From positions 19,115,356 through 19,179,355 of the forward strand of contig JAMXIF010001194.1 in NCBI GenBank assembly GCA_028583685.1: 64,000 nt of DNA, written 5' to 3'. The notes under the pieces are model-generated. The model was given only the letters and a program-made list of their open reading frames with translations, was not told the DNA's origin and did not search any database. The stretch is from Petaurus breviceps papuanus (taxonomy: Eukaryota; Chordata; Mammalia; Diprotodontia; Petauridae). Position numbers and translations under genes: made by a program. Below are positions 31,411-42,400 of this stretch, one piece after another. Within the stretch, counting starts at the first letter, position 1, and every line of letters starts with the position of its first letter.

Positions 31411-31512
31411 GTAAGCTTGTTAACCCATTTTGAGTTGCTTTCCTTTATCAAAGCAGATCTAAGAACCTGTGTTGGCAGACACCCTGGGGACGCTGGGGTG
31501 CTTGCTGATACA

Positions 31513-32040
31513 GTGGCTCACCATTTATCACTTGGTATTAGCTTCCTAATTAGTCTTATTGAATGCCAGTTTCCTTCCTTCAGATCATCTTCCAGAAACT
31601 ATCCTAAATAACCATCGTAAGGCACAAGTCTAACCATACTACTCATCTCAAAAAAAAAAAAAAAACTTTGATGATTCCCTGTCAGCTTTAGGATGAAGTG
31701 ATGAAGTACGCTTTCAGAAATTTACAGTCCCAACACAGCCAGAATCCTACCTGCTTTCCAGACTTAGTATTTTCCTACTCCTTCATAAACTCCACATTCC
31801 AATTAAACCACATATTTAGCTATTGACTAAATTGAATATTCCATTTCTTGCCTTGATATATTCTTTAAAAGTCAGCCTTCTTATCCATCTCATCTCCCTC
31901 TCACAAAATTTATGTGCTTTTTTTCAAAGCTCAACTTAGATGCTACATCCTCTATGAAGCCTTCCTCGATTATTCTCCCCTTCTCAGTTGTTAGTCTTTT
32001 CTTCCTCCTCTAAAGAGATTATTTTTATTCTATTAGTATG
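31513..32040 (+). repeat. L2/L3 LINE 3' region, right part
   Basis: Resumes the LINE split by the LTR: 'agcttcctaattagtcttat', 'gatgattccctgtcagcttt', 'agaatcctacctgctttcca', 'caaagctcaacttagatgct', 'tatgaagccttcctcgatta'. Confidence 0.8.
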
Positions 32041-33029
32041 TTGAGAGAATTCTTTCAAATGTGGCTCCCAGAAACAAAAGCCCATCTTCTTATTATCAGT
32101 ATTCAAGAGTGGTGTGAGATGGATGTTAGGTTTAGAACGCAACTTTATCTGAAATGTTAAGTGAGAATCCCAGAGAGGGCAATAAAGAGATGCATATTAA
32201 GGGCAGTCTAACTGTAATAAATAACAAGTAAGGAACTTAGAAGAAGAGTAATGAAAGATAACATTAGAGAAATGTACTATCCAAGAAGATAGGACGGTCA
32301 TCAGGTAAGAGGAAGGGATAATTTGGGGACAGACTGAATATTCCATTGGAATCTTCATAAAGCAAAAAGAAGCCCCCCTATCCATCATCACACTGGGTAG
32401 ACTTTGATAAGAGCTTATAGACAAGTTTCACAGAGTTGTCAGGAATCCATGGATTAAGATCTGTATCATTGCAGGGAAATATCTAAATCTATGAGATCAT
32501 AGTGACTAGATAGGATGAGTTTCTCTCCCATGTTAATCTGGGGTCATCTCACTAGACTATGTTCAGAGGTATTACAAATAAATCTAAAAACTAAGTCAAG
32601 ATTGTCAGAGTTATACTAACCCTGCCTCCTGTCTCTCTCCTTTCTTTCCTCCTGCTTTGATAAGTGCCTGTTTCCTTTTTTTTTGCCTTTTCTTCACTTT
32701 CATGTTGGAAGAGAGTTGCAGTCAGGGATGGTGAGTGAGAAGGTTATAGGAAAATAGTGTGAAAAATGTACTTCCTTTCTCCTTCTAGTTCCAGAAGGAA
32801 GTACCTGCTTCTTTCCATGCTAAGTTCATCTACGGTCAATGCTGGATTATTGGTTATACCCATGCCTTGAATATAGGAATAAGGTCTGGAGTTTTTAAGA
32901 TACAAAAAGATAATTGGTGGTGGATGCTGTCTCTAAAAGAGGGGGTGGGGAGAGAACCTCCAATGACCCTTAAATATACCTAGACTTTTATTTCATTTCC
33001 TACCTCCATGTTCAGAAGCCATGAGGTCA
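32041..33029. other. No recognisable feature
   Basis: No repeat family or exon recognised over about 1 kb. Confidence 0.4.
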
Positions 33030-33215
33030 TATGATGTAGAACTGGAGGACGTGTAAGAATATCTCCTATAGATTCCTAATTATACAGATGAGAAAACTGA
33101 GGCCCTGAAGGAATAAATGATTTGACCAGAGTCACACAGGTACAGTGTAGAATGGCCAGGATTTGAACTGGAATTCTCTGACCCTAAAGCCAATGTTCTT
33201 TCCAGTACACCATGG
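33030..33215 (-). repeat. MIR SINE, antisense
   Basis: 'cagatgagaaaactgaggcc', 'gaccagagtcacacagg', 'caggatttgaactgg', 'gttctttccagtacaccatg'. Confidence 0.8.
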
Positions 33216-33300
33216 TGTTCTTTTATTGATTTTTTTCTCTTATTGACAGTTTTAATGACTCCATCATTATGGTCCTTTTTTTGGTACACAAAGTAAACAC

Positions 33301-33302
<2 letters not shown>

Positions 33303-33342
<40 letters not shown>
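33303..33342. repeat. (CA)n microsatellite
   Basis: About 19 CA units, near perfect. Confidence 0.95.
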
Positions 33343-33344
<2 letters not shown>

Positions 33345-33347
<3 letters not shown>

Positions 33348-34034
33348 CCTTCTTCTACCTCCTTTAAAAGAAGGGATACCAATAAAAAGTCTACACATAG
33401 TACACTCAACAGCTAAACTCATTTTTGAATTTCTGGAAGTTTTACATCCAGGTCACATTTTTTAAAAGTTGTCATGAAACTCTGCTTCAGAAGTGAAAAA
33501 TTGACATTTTTGCCTGCAGTGGAGACAGGGAATCAAGAAAAATCTGCATTAATTACAATACATTGTTTCTCACATTGAAAGACCTGCAGAATCTGCCAGA
33601 AAATGGTGCCGACTTCAGCTCTTCCTATCATATCTAAGCTTAAGAGAGAGTATTGACTTCTCTAGACTGGATGTCTAGAAACTGTTGAGTCACTTGAAAT
33701 TGCTTTCTAGATTTCTGATTAGTTTGCAAGGAAATCTAATTTCTAATTTTCATAAAATTCCCTTCCTCTCAGGGGTTTTCCTTACTCATTTATTCTTGAC
33801 CTAATTTTGTATTTCAGGAGATAAATCATGTGGGAAAAGATACACAGGACCCTTTGGTTCAGAAGCTATGTTCTCTCTAGCCTGACTCAAATACAGCCAG
33901 TAGAATAAATAGGGGTATATAAAAATAGGGAAAAACTTCTTTGGCATAATATTTGCCTGAACGTCACAACAATTTACCTAAAGGCAATTTAAGAACAGTA
34001 GCAGTGGCACTATTAATTTCACCAAAATTTAGGT
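33345..34034. other. No recognisable feature
   Basis: No repeat family or exon recognised. Confidence 0.4.
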
Positions 34035-34210
34035 AGGATTTTAAAGTTTGTAAAGGTCTTTATGTAAAATATCTCATTAGAGCTTCATAACAACCATGTG
34101 AGATAACTTTTTATTATCCCTTTCTTTACAGATAAAGAAACTGAGGCTCAATGAGGTTAAGTGATACCCAGGATCACATAGTTAGTCTATGTATGAAGTT
34201 GGTTTTGACA
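34035..34210 (-). repeat. MIR SINE, antisense
   Basis: 'tctcattagagcttcataac', 'ttacagataaagaaactgag', 'gctcaatgaggttaagtga', 'atcacatagttagtctatg'. Confidence 0.8.
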
Positions 34211-34644
34211 TAATATCTTTGTGACTAGAAGTTTATAACATAATTGGCATATCATGTTCCCTCTCAAAAATTCTCTTACTTTTGTATGGCAATAGCAGTT
34301 ACACAGAGGTGAACCCTACCAGCTAAATTCCCTGCAGAGAATCCATGGCATGATTTTTGTTGGGGGTGGGGGGGTAAGAGGGAAAGGGAATACTGCCCAT
34401 GAAACCATTATGTGTGATGCATATGCTACATGTGTGTCATATGCAGTCATGTTTTACATTATTGTGGACCTTACCTAATGTTAATTAGTTCCACAATGAC
34501 TTTAGGCAAAAGTATATTAAGAAATCAGTCTTAGAGGGGTGGTTAGTTCCATCTGAACAGTGTTAAAAATGAATAATTAGTCAAATGATGTTATAGTAGG
34601 GTTTTGCCACTTCACAGAGGAACTTAATTTAAATGTTTTAACAA

Positions 34645-34762
34645 TACAAGCTCCTTGAGAGTAGGGATTGTTTCCTTTTTTGCATTTGTAAATGTTAACA
34701 CCCAGCACAAGACCTGGCACATAGTAGATATGTAATAAAGGTTTATTGATTAAATGATTAAA
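34645..34762 (+). repeat. L2/L3 LINE 3' tail
   Basis: 'caagctccttgagagtaggg', 'agacctggcacatagtagat', 'gtaataaaggtttattga'. Confidence 0.85.
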
Positions 34763-34867
34763 AAAAACAGTGGTTGGACAAACCATAACTGGCATGTGCA
34801 GGTATATATGACACATATGAAATATGTGTATATAAAGAATAAGAGTTACATAGTGAATATATAATAT

Positions 34868-35045
34868 GCTGTGTAGCATAAAGAGCCCAGAACTGGTAAT
34901 CAGGGACCCTGACTTGTAGTCCCAACTCTACCACTAGCTAGCTCTGGAATCTTAGCCAAATAACTTTACCAGCTTCTTCGTCTATAAATTGAAGGAATTG
35001 GACGAGGTGATCTCTAAGGTTTCTCCTAAATAATCTATGAATCAG
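34868..35045 (+). repeat. MIR SINE
   Basis: 'gtgtagcataaagagcccag', 'aactctaccactagctagct', 'ttggacgaggtgatctct'. A short L2-type tail follows at 35095-35160 ('gtacatagtaggtgatcag'). Confidence 0.78.
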
Positions 35046-35160
35046 TGCCTAGATGCCAGCTATTGGTGGCTAATCTTAGCATTAGCCAGAAAAGCACCTG
35101 GTACAAATACATTGTACATAGTAGGTGATCAGAAAATGTTTGTTGAATGCATGAATTTTG

Positions 35161-35799
35161 GAATGGCAGAGACAGTTGCTCATTCTATATATAAAGACAT
35201 TATCTCATAAATTTAAGATAAAAATTGTCTTTAATATTGTTAATTCAGTTATCATTTTGGGAATTTTGTATATTCCTCTAAAATTAGAATTCTTCTAATT
35301 CAGACTTTAGCCTAAGCTTGGTCTTTGGATACCCTTAAGCTTATCAGGAATTTAGATTGACCATTCACTAAAATCAAATCCTTTAATGATGTGCTTTTAA
35401 CAAGGAGCTTACAAAGTCTTGGACTTTTTTATTTTTGTGACAAGTAATTTACATATGAATTATTTATTCTTTGACAACTATGCCATCTTCTCATCTTTGC
35501 ATGTTCCTGTTGCAAAGGTCCTAGGATTATTATGTTTGGGCCTGGATTTCTGATCTTTTACTATGTATTCTCTGTAATCCAAGTATATTAATCTTGTATA
35601 TGTCCCCTAAATCTATTTTACCCAACCAGTGTTTTGAGAAGCACCAGTGTGGTTCAGAGCTGTCACTGACTTGTCACTGCTTCTCTCTCTCCTGCTATAC
35701 AAGCCTTCTATCATTTTCCTACTATACAAGGTTCTAGGGTGGGATGTATGTTGGGAGGATACATAGATTTCATAAGCACTTGAAAAGCCCTTAGCTTAA
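35161..35799. other. No recognisable feature
   Basis: No repeat family or exon recognised. Confidence 0.4.
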
Positions 35800-36010
35800 A
35801 AGGACCAGGGTCTCTTACTGCATCCTGGGCCATCTCCAGTTATCCTGATGAATATTTGGCCACTAGACCCAGAAGGCTCTGGAGAACAAAGTGAGGCTGG
35901 TGACCTTGCACAGCCCTCCTTTCCTCAAATCAAAGTCAACTGCAAGTCATGTCATCACCTCCCTGATGTCATAGTCCTCTTTGAGAACAAAGGACAAACC
36001 AAACACAATA
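35800..36010 (+). repeat. Marsupial SINE-like repeat with RTE-like 3' end
   Basis: 'tgggccatctccagttatcc', 'gatgaatatttggccactag', 'gtgaggctggtgaccttgca', 'gtcaactgcaagtcatgtca', end 'gatgtcatagtcctctttga' and 'aaaggacaaac'. Confidence 0.75.
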
Positions 36011-36104
36011 CCCAATAACAATATTCAATTTTTACCAATGGGCCAGGGTGATCCTGCTTAACCTTGTCCTTTGTGCCATGACATGTTTAGAAAGTCAGCA
36101 GGAC

Positions 36105-36298
36105 TGCAGTGTGGTACTTGGAAAGAGTTCTAGATTTAGAATCAGAGGACCCCACATTCAAATCCTTGCTTTCTTTATTGCCTGTGTGGCCTTGGCAAGT
36201 CATCTAAACTCTTTAGGCCTCAGTTTCCTCATCCATAAAAGGAGGGGGATGGACTAGTTGACTTCTAAGGTCATTTCCTAAATCTAGGATTCTATGAT
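36105..36298 (+). repeat. MIR SINE
   Basis: 'gtgtggtacttggaaagagt', 'ttagaatcagaggaccccac', 'cctcagtttcctcatccata', 'gggatggactagttgacttc'. Confidence 0.82.
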
Positions 36299-36334
36299 TT
36301 TATAAGTATGCTGGGGAACACAGGCCCAAGGAAC

Positions 36335-36580
36335 ATGCTGTTTAGTTGTTTCAGTCATGCCCAATTTGTTGCGACCCCACTTAGGGTTTTCTTGGCAAAG
36401 ACACTGGAGTGGTTTGCTGTTTCCTTCTCCGGTTCATTTTACAGATGAGGAAACTAGAGCAAATGGGGTTAAGTGACTTGCCCAGGGTCATACAGCTAAG
36501 AAGTGTCAGAGGCAGAAGTTGAACTCAGATCTTCCTGACTCCAGGCCCAGCGCTGTATTCACTGTGCCACCTAGCTGCCC
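36335..36580 (-). repeat. MAR1-like CORE-SINE, antisense
   Basis: 'gtttagttgtttcagtcatg', 'tttcttggcaaagacactgg', 'ttacagatgaggaaactaga', 'cttcctgactccaggcccag', 'ccacctagctgccc'. Relatively well preserved. Confidence 0.9.
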
Positions 36581-37189
36581 AGGTTTCATGCAGTCACTCC
36601 TGTTTCAGGTGCAACACTCTCATATTCTGCTCATCAGCCTCATGGTCATCCTTCCTATCTTTACTACCAGCCTTATATTTTTAAGAAACAAAACTGTTAG
36701 AAGGTTTGTGCTAAAATTTTTAGAGTCACTGAATTTCCCCTTTTAGAATGTTTTCTCTGCAGGCTCCTCTTTAGAGCATGGGTTGATAGCCTATTTTCTA
36801 AGGTACACAGCAGAGTACTTCTGGGCATTTTCAAAGGCTCCCTTTAAAGGTTTTGAATTTAAATGTTTATTGCAATTCAGAACACTTAAGCCTGCTATGT
36901 ATGGTTATTGCATAACAAAATACTCATGTAATAATCATAATACATGAAATGATAGGAGTAAAAAGGGAGTTAATGCTTAGTAAGGAAGATTCCCAGGCTT
37001 GAATGAGCTTTTAAGCCTGTAATAAGGGTAAATGCTCCTGTCTTTTCTTCTTAGAGTCTATGGCTCTTCATATTAAGGCTTTCTATCTTGATGTGATCAA
37101 CCAAATAACATTTGGATTTATTTATAAACAAAATTTTATTAATTAATCAATATACATTTATTAAATACCAAACTAAGTGCCTACTTATT
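36581..37189. other. No recognisable feature
   Basis: No repeat family or exon recognised. Confidence 0.4.
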
Positions 37190-38005
37190 ACTGTGTCTCT
37201 TAGTACTTGCTTTGTCAATCCTGCCCATTAAGTTTCATTGACTCCCACTTGCCCTAGATTGGTGTATGAGGACATCCATAATCGCGTTCCAATCTACTTT
37301 TCTAACCTTATTTAATATTACTTAAAACCCCCTATGTTTTAGCCCAACTAGATTAATCATAATTTCCTGATCTAATCTTACATTCTCCCATTTCTGGATT
37401 TACATAAATTCTTCTTTCCCCACCCCCACAGTATGTACTCCCACACAGTAAGATCTTTCTCTTCTTTCAACATTCCTTTTGGATAGCACCTATTGCAAGA
37501 AACCTTCTACTCCAACATAAAGTGATTTTTTTTTTCCTTATCACATTTTCTTACAACTGTCTGAATATCTCCTTTGGCATTATTTCATTCTTCCTGTAGC
37601 ATACATGCTTATATGAATGACAGATCATTCCTATTAGATAACAAATTCCTTGAGGGCAGAGACTATGATGATATTTCATCTTTGTATCCCCAGTCTATAT
37701 AGGGCAGTTAGGTGGCACAGTGAATAGAGCTCCAGGTCTGGAGTCAGGAAGATTTTAATTCAAATCCAGCCTGTAATACTTAATATCTGTGTGACCCTGG
37801 GCAAGTCACTTAACCCTGTTTGCCTCAATTTCCTTATCTGTAAAATGAACTGGAAAAGGAGATGACAAACCAGTTCAATATCCTTGCCAAGAAAACTCTA
37901 AATGGGGTTGTGAAGAGTCAGATATGACTGAAATGACTGAACAACAACAAAATCCCCACTATGTGACCTCTAGGGACTTACTAAATATTGAATTAAATTG
38001 CTACA
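37190..38005 (+). repeat. L2/L3 LINE 3' region, split by a SINE
   Basis: 'attgactcccacttgcccta', 'tttcaacattccttttggat', 'cttgagggcagagactatga', 'tttgtatccccag', and after the SINE 'actatgtgacctctagggac', 'actaaatattgaattaaatt'. Confidence 0.75.
37697..37950 (+). repeat. MAR1-like CORE-SINE
   Basis: 'agggcagttaggtggcacag', 'ctggagtcaggaagatttta', 'gtgaccctgggcaagtcact', 'ccaagaaaactctaaatgg', end 'ctgaacaacaacaaa'. An imperfect TSD around 'atcccca' lies in the flanking L2 sequence. Confidence 0.9.
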
Positions 38006-38029
38006 TTTATTAAAAAGCAGTAAGTTATA

Positions 38030-38160
38030 AGAGTGATATGAATAATGTAGGTGGCAAGTAGTGTAGGAACTAAAAAAGATGGCGGCGTGGTCAGAAAGGG
38101 CTTCATTAAGGGGTTGCATTCAAGATCACTTTGAAGGATGGATGGGGCTGTATATTATAA
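38030..38160 (-). repeat. L2/L3 LINE piece, antisense
   Basis: 'tggtcagaaagggcttcatt', 'ttgcattcaagatcactttg'. Weak. Confidence 0.4.
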
Positions 38161-38759
38161 ACACACACAGCTTTGAGTGGTGAGAATTTCCCTTTATCTT
38201 GCCCAGTCTCAGACCCACCAGTCCTCCTTCTGATGATCCTCATGCCATTCTGCCTGTCTATCAGCCTCTACCTCATCTCAAACTAAAAGAGCCACCCCTC
38301 TCTCTCTGTTCTCTGATTGGTGAACTTTTCATCTCATCTTTTCTCATCTCAGGCCCATCACAAGAGCTCCCAACCATCTCCATGACATGTTATTTGATGT
38401 ATAACATTGCAACTTCCCTTGCTCTTCTTTTCAATTCTAACAGTGAGAATACAAATCAAATCAACAATACTGTCTCCTTCCTGATAGATCCCTATTACTC
38501 CAAACACCATTCCCCTGCTTTCCCTGCCTAAAACAGCTCCCCCCCCATACACACACTTATTATCTTCATATATGGATATATTTACATACATATGCAGTTA
38601 TAAATTATAAACACATTTATAAATATGTCCAAGTAAACAATCTGTTGTATCATATACTGAAAGTAGTGATTGTTATATTGTTGCCTGTGATTTCATTGGT
38701 ATAGGGAGTTTAAGGTTCGGGAAATTCTTCTTAACCTGCCCCAGCTCTGTAATTTAAAG
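38161..38759. other. No recognisable feature
   Basis: A 110-codon frame (38199-38531) has a low-complexity, Pro/Ser-rich start and no domain, so it is not called. Confidence 0.4.
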
Positions 38760-38868
38760 TCTTGAAGAGCTGCCTAGAGCACAGAGAAATTAAGTGACTT
38801 CCCCAGGGTCACACATTTACTAAGTGTTAGACACGGCATTAGAAACCAGATCTTCCTACCTTTGAGGT
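38760..38868 (-). repeat. MIR/CORE-SINE antisense fragment, truncated on its right
   Basis: 'gaaattaagtgacttcccca', 'gggtcacacatttactaagt', 'agatcttcctacctttgagg'. It stops just before the left arm of the inverted repeat, without the usual SINE head. Confidence 0.7.
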
Positions 38869-38875
38869 CATATTA

Positions 38876-39118
38876 AATATGAGCTCTTTGTATCTTTTAT
38901 GATCTTTGTCAATTTTAGGGGTATGAAATAAAAACTCAGAATGATTTTAATTTACATCTTTTGAAGCCTTAGCAGCTCTGGCTTCTTTCAAATTGGGTTC
39001 AGTGATGAAGTGTATACCTGCCATCTGAGATCAGAGAGGCTAAATTTGGATAGGCTGATCAACACATTGTCGATGGGGTGGGTGATACAGGTTTTCAGTC
39101 ACAGAAAATTCCAGTAAG
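38876..39118 (+). repeat. Left arm of a long inverted repeat
   Basis: This 243-bp arm is the reverse complement of 39325-39572. I count 9 substitutions and 2 small indels by eye, about 96% identity. The 206-bp spacer (39119-39324) is AT-rich and shows no family. The sequence next to the outer end on both sides is 'ttaa'. Confidence 0.92.
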
Positions 39119-39324
39119 GAATTTTAGAGGCACAACACTGCCTCCATTTTGATCCATTCTTTTTTCATTTACATTAGAACACATTATCTATTCAAGCCAA
39201 ATTATTAATATTTACTTATTATCTATTATACTTACTCCAATAGCCCAATAGGATTTGCTTTTTAAATTTTGTTACTTATATGGACACTCCTTCCCACCAA
39301 TTCATATTGTAGCCCCCTCTATAA

Positions 39325-39572
39325 CTTATTGGAATTTTCTGTGGCTGAAAAACTGTATCACCCACCCCATGGACAATGTGTTGATCAGCCTATCCAAATT
39401 TAGCCTCTCTGATCTCAGATGACAGGTATACACTTCATCACTGAACCCAAATTTGAAAGAAGCTAGAGCTGCTAAGGCTTTAAAAGATGTAAATTAAAAT
39501 CATTCTGAGTTTTTATTTCATACCCCTCCCTAAAATTGACAAAGATCATAAAATATACAAATAGCTCATATT
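39325..39572 (-). repeat. Right arm of a long inverted repeat
   Basis: Partner of 38876-39118. In plus orientation its outer half resembles the marsupial L1 3' region ('gatgtaaattaaaatcattc', 'aaattgacaaagatcataa'), and L1-like sequence carries on past the arm to about 39850. The right arm is therefore probably the original and the left arm the inverted copy. Confidence 0.9.
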
Positions 39573-39589
39573 AAACAGGCTTAAAGAAA

Positions 39590-39850
39590 GTTAGCATGCT
39601 AATATATGTGATAGTGCTGTGAATTGGTCCAATTATACTACAAAAAAGAAGATATATTGGTGAAACTTGTGACCCAGCACACCATTTGACCCAGCAACCT
39701 GACTACTAGGCACACATTTTAAGAATATCAGAGACAGGAGGAAATGTCTTATATTTACCAAAGTATTCAAAATATCACTTTGCGATAGCAAACACTTGGT
39801 AACAAAGTCCATTATTTGGAGAGTGGATAAATACCTCCAGGAAGAGAAAT
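39590..39850 (+). repeat. L1 3' UTR fragment
   Basis: 'gtgctgtgaattggtccaat', 'accatttgacccagcaacct', 'caaagtccattatttggaga'. It matches the order of the marsupial L1 3' UTR and is contiguous with the right arm of the inverted repeat. Confidence 0.65.
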
Positions 39851-40029
39851 CTCAAAGTTTCTTTCAGCTGTCAACCCCATTGTTTTAATTTTCTTTCTTT
39901 TCCCCTAGAATTTTTTTTTTCCTTTTTTCCATCTAAAATCTCTCCTGCTTAATAATTTAAGCCCAGTCCCCTCTTGTTCAATTAAGTTTGGATAAGGAGT
40001 CCTAAAATATGCCTAGAAATAGTTATCAT

Positions 40030-40230
40030 CATTCCTGAATCTTCTCTTCTACCAATTACATAATCCCAGTTGCTTTAACCTTCCTTTTTAAGAATGATTT
40101 TTCATCTTTTCATTATCTTTGTCAGTTTTCTCAGAACCCTCTTGAATTTCTGCACACTATTAAACACAATACTATAATAAGAGGTCTGACTAATGATGCT
40201 TAACAATGTAGTCTGGTAGATGGATGCTTA
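40030..40230 (-). repeat. CR1-family LINE fragment, antisense
   Basis: 'cttttcattatctttgtcag', 'aacacaatactataataaga', 'ggtctgactaatgatgctta', in the order of reversed CR1. Confidence 0.5.
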
Positions 40231-41244
40231 GTGAACATTATTTTTACTTGGTTACTGGGTTTCTATTTCCTCTTACATTTGTTTTCCTGGGCATTTTCTT
40301 GGAAATCGGTTTCTGAGAAATGTTCTTGGGAAAATTTTGTTGTTGCTTAAAGGTACTGATATGAGTAATTAATAATAAGAAGAGGTAGGTAAGTAAGCCT
40401 TAGAATGCTGTGGAAATATATTGTGAAATATGGTTAGATCCAATGGAAATTGTACAAATCAAATCAAATATTAATGAGCAAGATGCTTTTTAAAAGTTCT
40501 TTAAGGTGAGTGTTAAGGGAAAAAAAATGAGATTCAGTAAACATCCCTCCAGTACTACAGGTCTACCATCAATATGGCTAATTCTGTAAATTAATTTTCC
40601 AGTGTTGGCAATGGATATGCTCCAATATATCTGTCATCTCTCATCTGATTTCCCTTTTGATCAAGAACACATGATTTCAAGACATCTAACTTGACTGTGG
40701 CTGCAGAATAGAGTTAAAGTACAGATTAATATTTGGTTTGAACCTGTGCCTGACTGAATTGAAATTAGTTATTATCCCCAAGCTACTGAAACCAATTGGT
40801 TTTCTACATTTTTACATTTTGAAAAGTAGTTTTCTTTCCCCACTTACTACAGAAAAATCTCTGAATTTATATGGAACATTTTTTTCCTGTTAATAGTAAA
40901 AGCCAGAAGTATATTTAGAAACATTATGCTTATGAAAAGGTCTAATCAAAAGTCAATCATCAATCATTTTTCACATTATTTGTCTTTTCAATTTGTATTT
41001 TTTTCTGTATGTTTTATCTATCACTTTTATTTCTGAAGTGTACCCCTGCATTTCGGTGATTTTATCGGGATCAGTATTCCCTCCATTGATACAGGGCAAA
41101 ATCCTTCTCATCCCATTTGATTCTTGTTTTTGTTTTCCAGTAGATCCTTATTAGAGGATCTACCCTGTGGGAGACAATGTAGTATAGTATGCATATTTGC
41201 TTATACCTGTTTGAATCACCAGTACTTAGCACAATACATGGATA
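40231..41244. other. No recognisable feature
   Basis: About 1 kb of AT-rich sequence without recognised repeats or exons. Confidence 0.4.
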
Positions 41245-41415
41245 GAATATTTGACTTAGAGATCCATGAGACCTAGGTCAGAATCCTGCTTTCCAGACTT
41301 TCTGTGTGATCATGAACAATGCATGTAGTCTCCCTGAACCTTTTTCTTCATCTTTCAAATGGAGATAATAAGACCTCTAGTACATATCTCCCTGAGTTGT
41401 TTTCAGGATAAAGTC
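41245..41415 (+). repeat. MIR SINE
   Basis: 'agatccatgagacctaggtc', 'gtgtgatcatgaacaatgca', 'ttcttcatctttcaaatgga'. Confidence 0.7.
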
Positions 41416-41419
41416 CTTA

Positions 41420-41555
41420 TTGTCTCCTCCATTAGAAGGGCAGCTCCATGCTAGTAGGGTTGTTGTCATAGATCATCTGTGTATGCCCAGTGCCTAGTAC
41501 GAAGCCTAGAACATAATAAGATCTTAATAAATACATGTTGATTGAATTACTATTA
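41420..41555 (+). repeat. L2/L3 LINE 3' tail
   Basis: 'ctccattagaagggcagctc', 'tgtatgcccagtgcctagta', 'cttaataaatacatgttga'. Confidence 0.8.
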
Positions 41556-41834
41556 ATATGTGTAAAACATGACAAAAACTTAAAAGTGCTAGATAAATGT
41601 TGGCTATTATTATGGTCTTATATACTAAAGGACTACCTTTGTTCTTTGATTATCTCTGGAGTATTCATGTGTATGCAGTGTGTTTATCTATTGTCCCTCA
41701 TTCTTGCTATGTTATTAGCCTGTCTTCTTTTCTAGTCATCTCTATCCTTGGTAGAAGCTTTTTGGGGGTGGGGTGGGGAGCATGGAGGTGGCATTTCTCA
41801 TGAACAAGCCATCATTTGGTAATATGCTCTGTAG

Positions 41835-41925
41835 TCTATTTATATACACACTATGCAGCTTTCCATCGACCTTTGGGTTGTTTGTAATTGTAACTGTTCC
41901 AAGATCATGGCATTGAATAACTCCT
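41835..41925 (-). repeat. Possible L1 3' UTR scrap, antisense
   Basis: 'ctttccatcgacctttgggt', 'tgtttgtaattgtaactgtt' resemble the reversed L1 3' UTR. Confidence 0.35.
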
Positions 41926-42059
41926 AGCTATCTAGCATCACTGGGAGGATAAAAGACAGGCTCTTGTGGGAGCAAGCAGTTGCTATCACAGAAAGCCTTA
42001 TGAAGTTTTCAAGGAACAATCCAGTCTGATCTTCTCTTCCTACCACTCTCTTTTAGGAG

Positions 42060-42160
42060 GAAAGAAGGAACATAGTAAGCAAGGAAGAAAGAAAGGAAAG
42101 AAGGAGAGGAGGGAGAGAGAAAAAGGAAGGAGGAAGGGAGGGAAAGAAAGGTGGGAGCAA
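42060..42160. repeat. GA-rich low-complexity tract
   Basis: (GAAA/GGAA)n beside an antisense SINE or LINE end 'agcatttattaagaac', the same arrangement as at 23583-23800. Confidence 0.85.
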
Positions 42161-42400
42161 GCATTTATTAAGAACCTATTACAGACAAGGCACTGTGCTG
42201 AATGCTTTACAAATGTCTCTGATCCTCATAACAATCCTGTGAGGTGAGTACATTATTATCCCTATTTTACAGTTGAAGAAACTGAGGCAGACAGAGGTTA
42301 AATGATTTGTCTGCATTCACACAGTAATAAGTATGTGAAACTGGATTTGGATTCAGGTCTTCCTGATACAAGGCCCAGTGCTCTGTGCACCTAGCTGTGC
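42161..42400 (-). repeat. CORE-SINE (MIR type), antisense
   Basis: 'acagacaaggcactgtgctg', 'catttt'-type block 'ttttacagttgaagaaactg', 'aggcagacagaggttaaatg', 'ggtcttcctgatacaaggcc', 'gtgcacctagctgtgc'. Confidence 0.85.

Larger units (their letters stand above)
30970..31512 (+). mobile_element. Solo LTR of an endogenous retrovirus
   Basis: A 543-bp unit starting TG and ending CA, with a 5-bp direct repeat 'gtggc' on both sides (30965-30969 and 31513-31517), sitting inside an L2/L3 LINE that reads through on either side. It has a TATA box ('ctatataag', 31119-31127) and an ATTAAA signal (31405-31410), so U3, R and U5 run left to right. No internal retroviral genes are present, as expected after LTR-LTR recombination. 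A 5- or 6-bp TSD fits an ERVL- or ERVK-type integrase, but the family is unassigned. Moderate divergence from the related copy at 9968-10257 suggests an old insertion. Confidence 0.85.

Noticed and set aside
38199-38531. 110-codon frame starting MPSLRPTSPPSDD.
   Set aside because: No recognisable domain, no splice or start context, and composition like noncoding pyrimidine-rich DNA.
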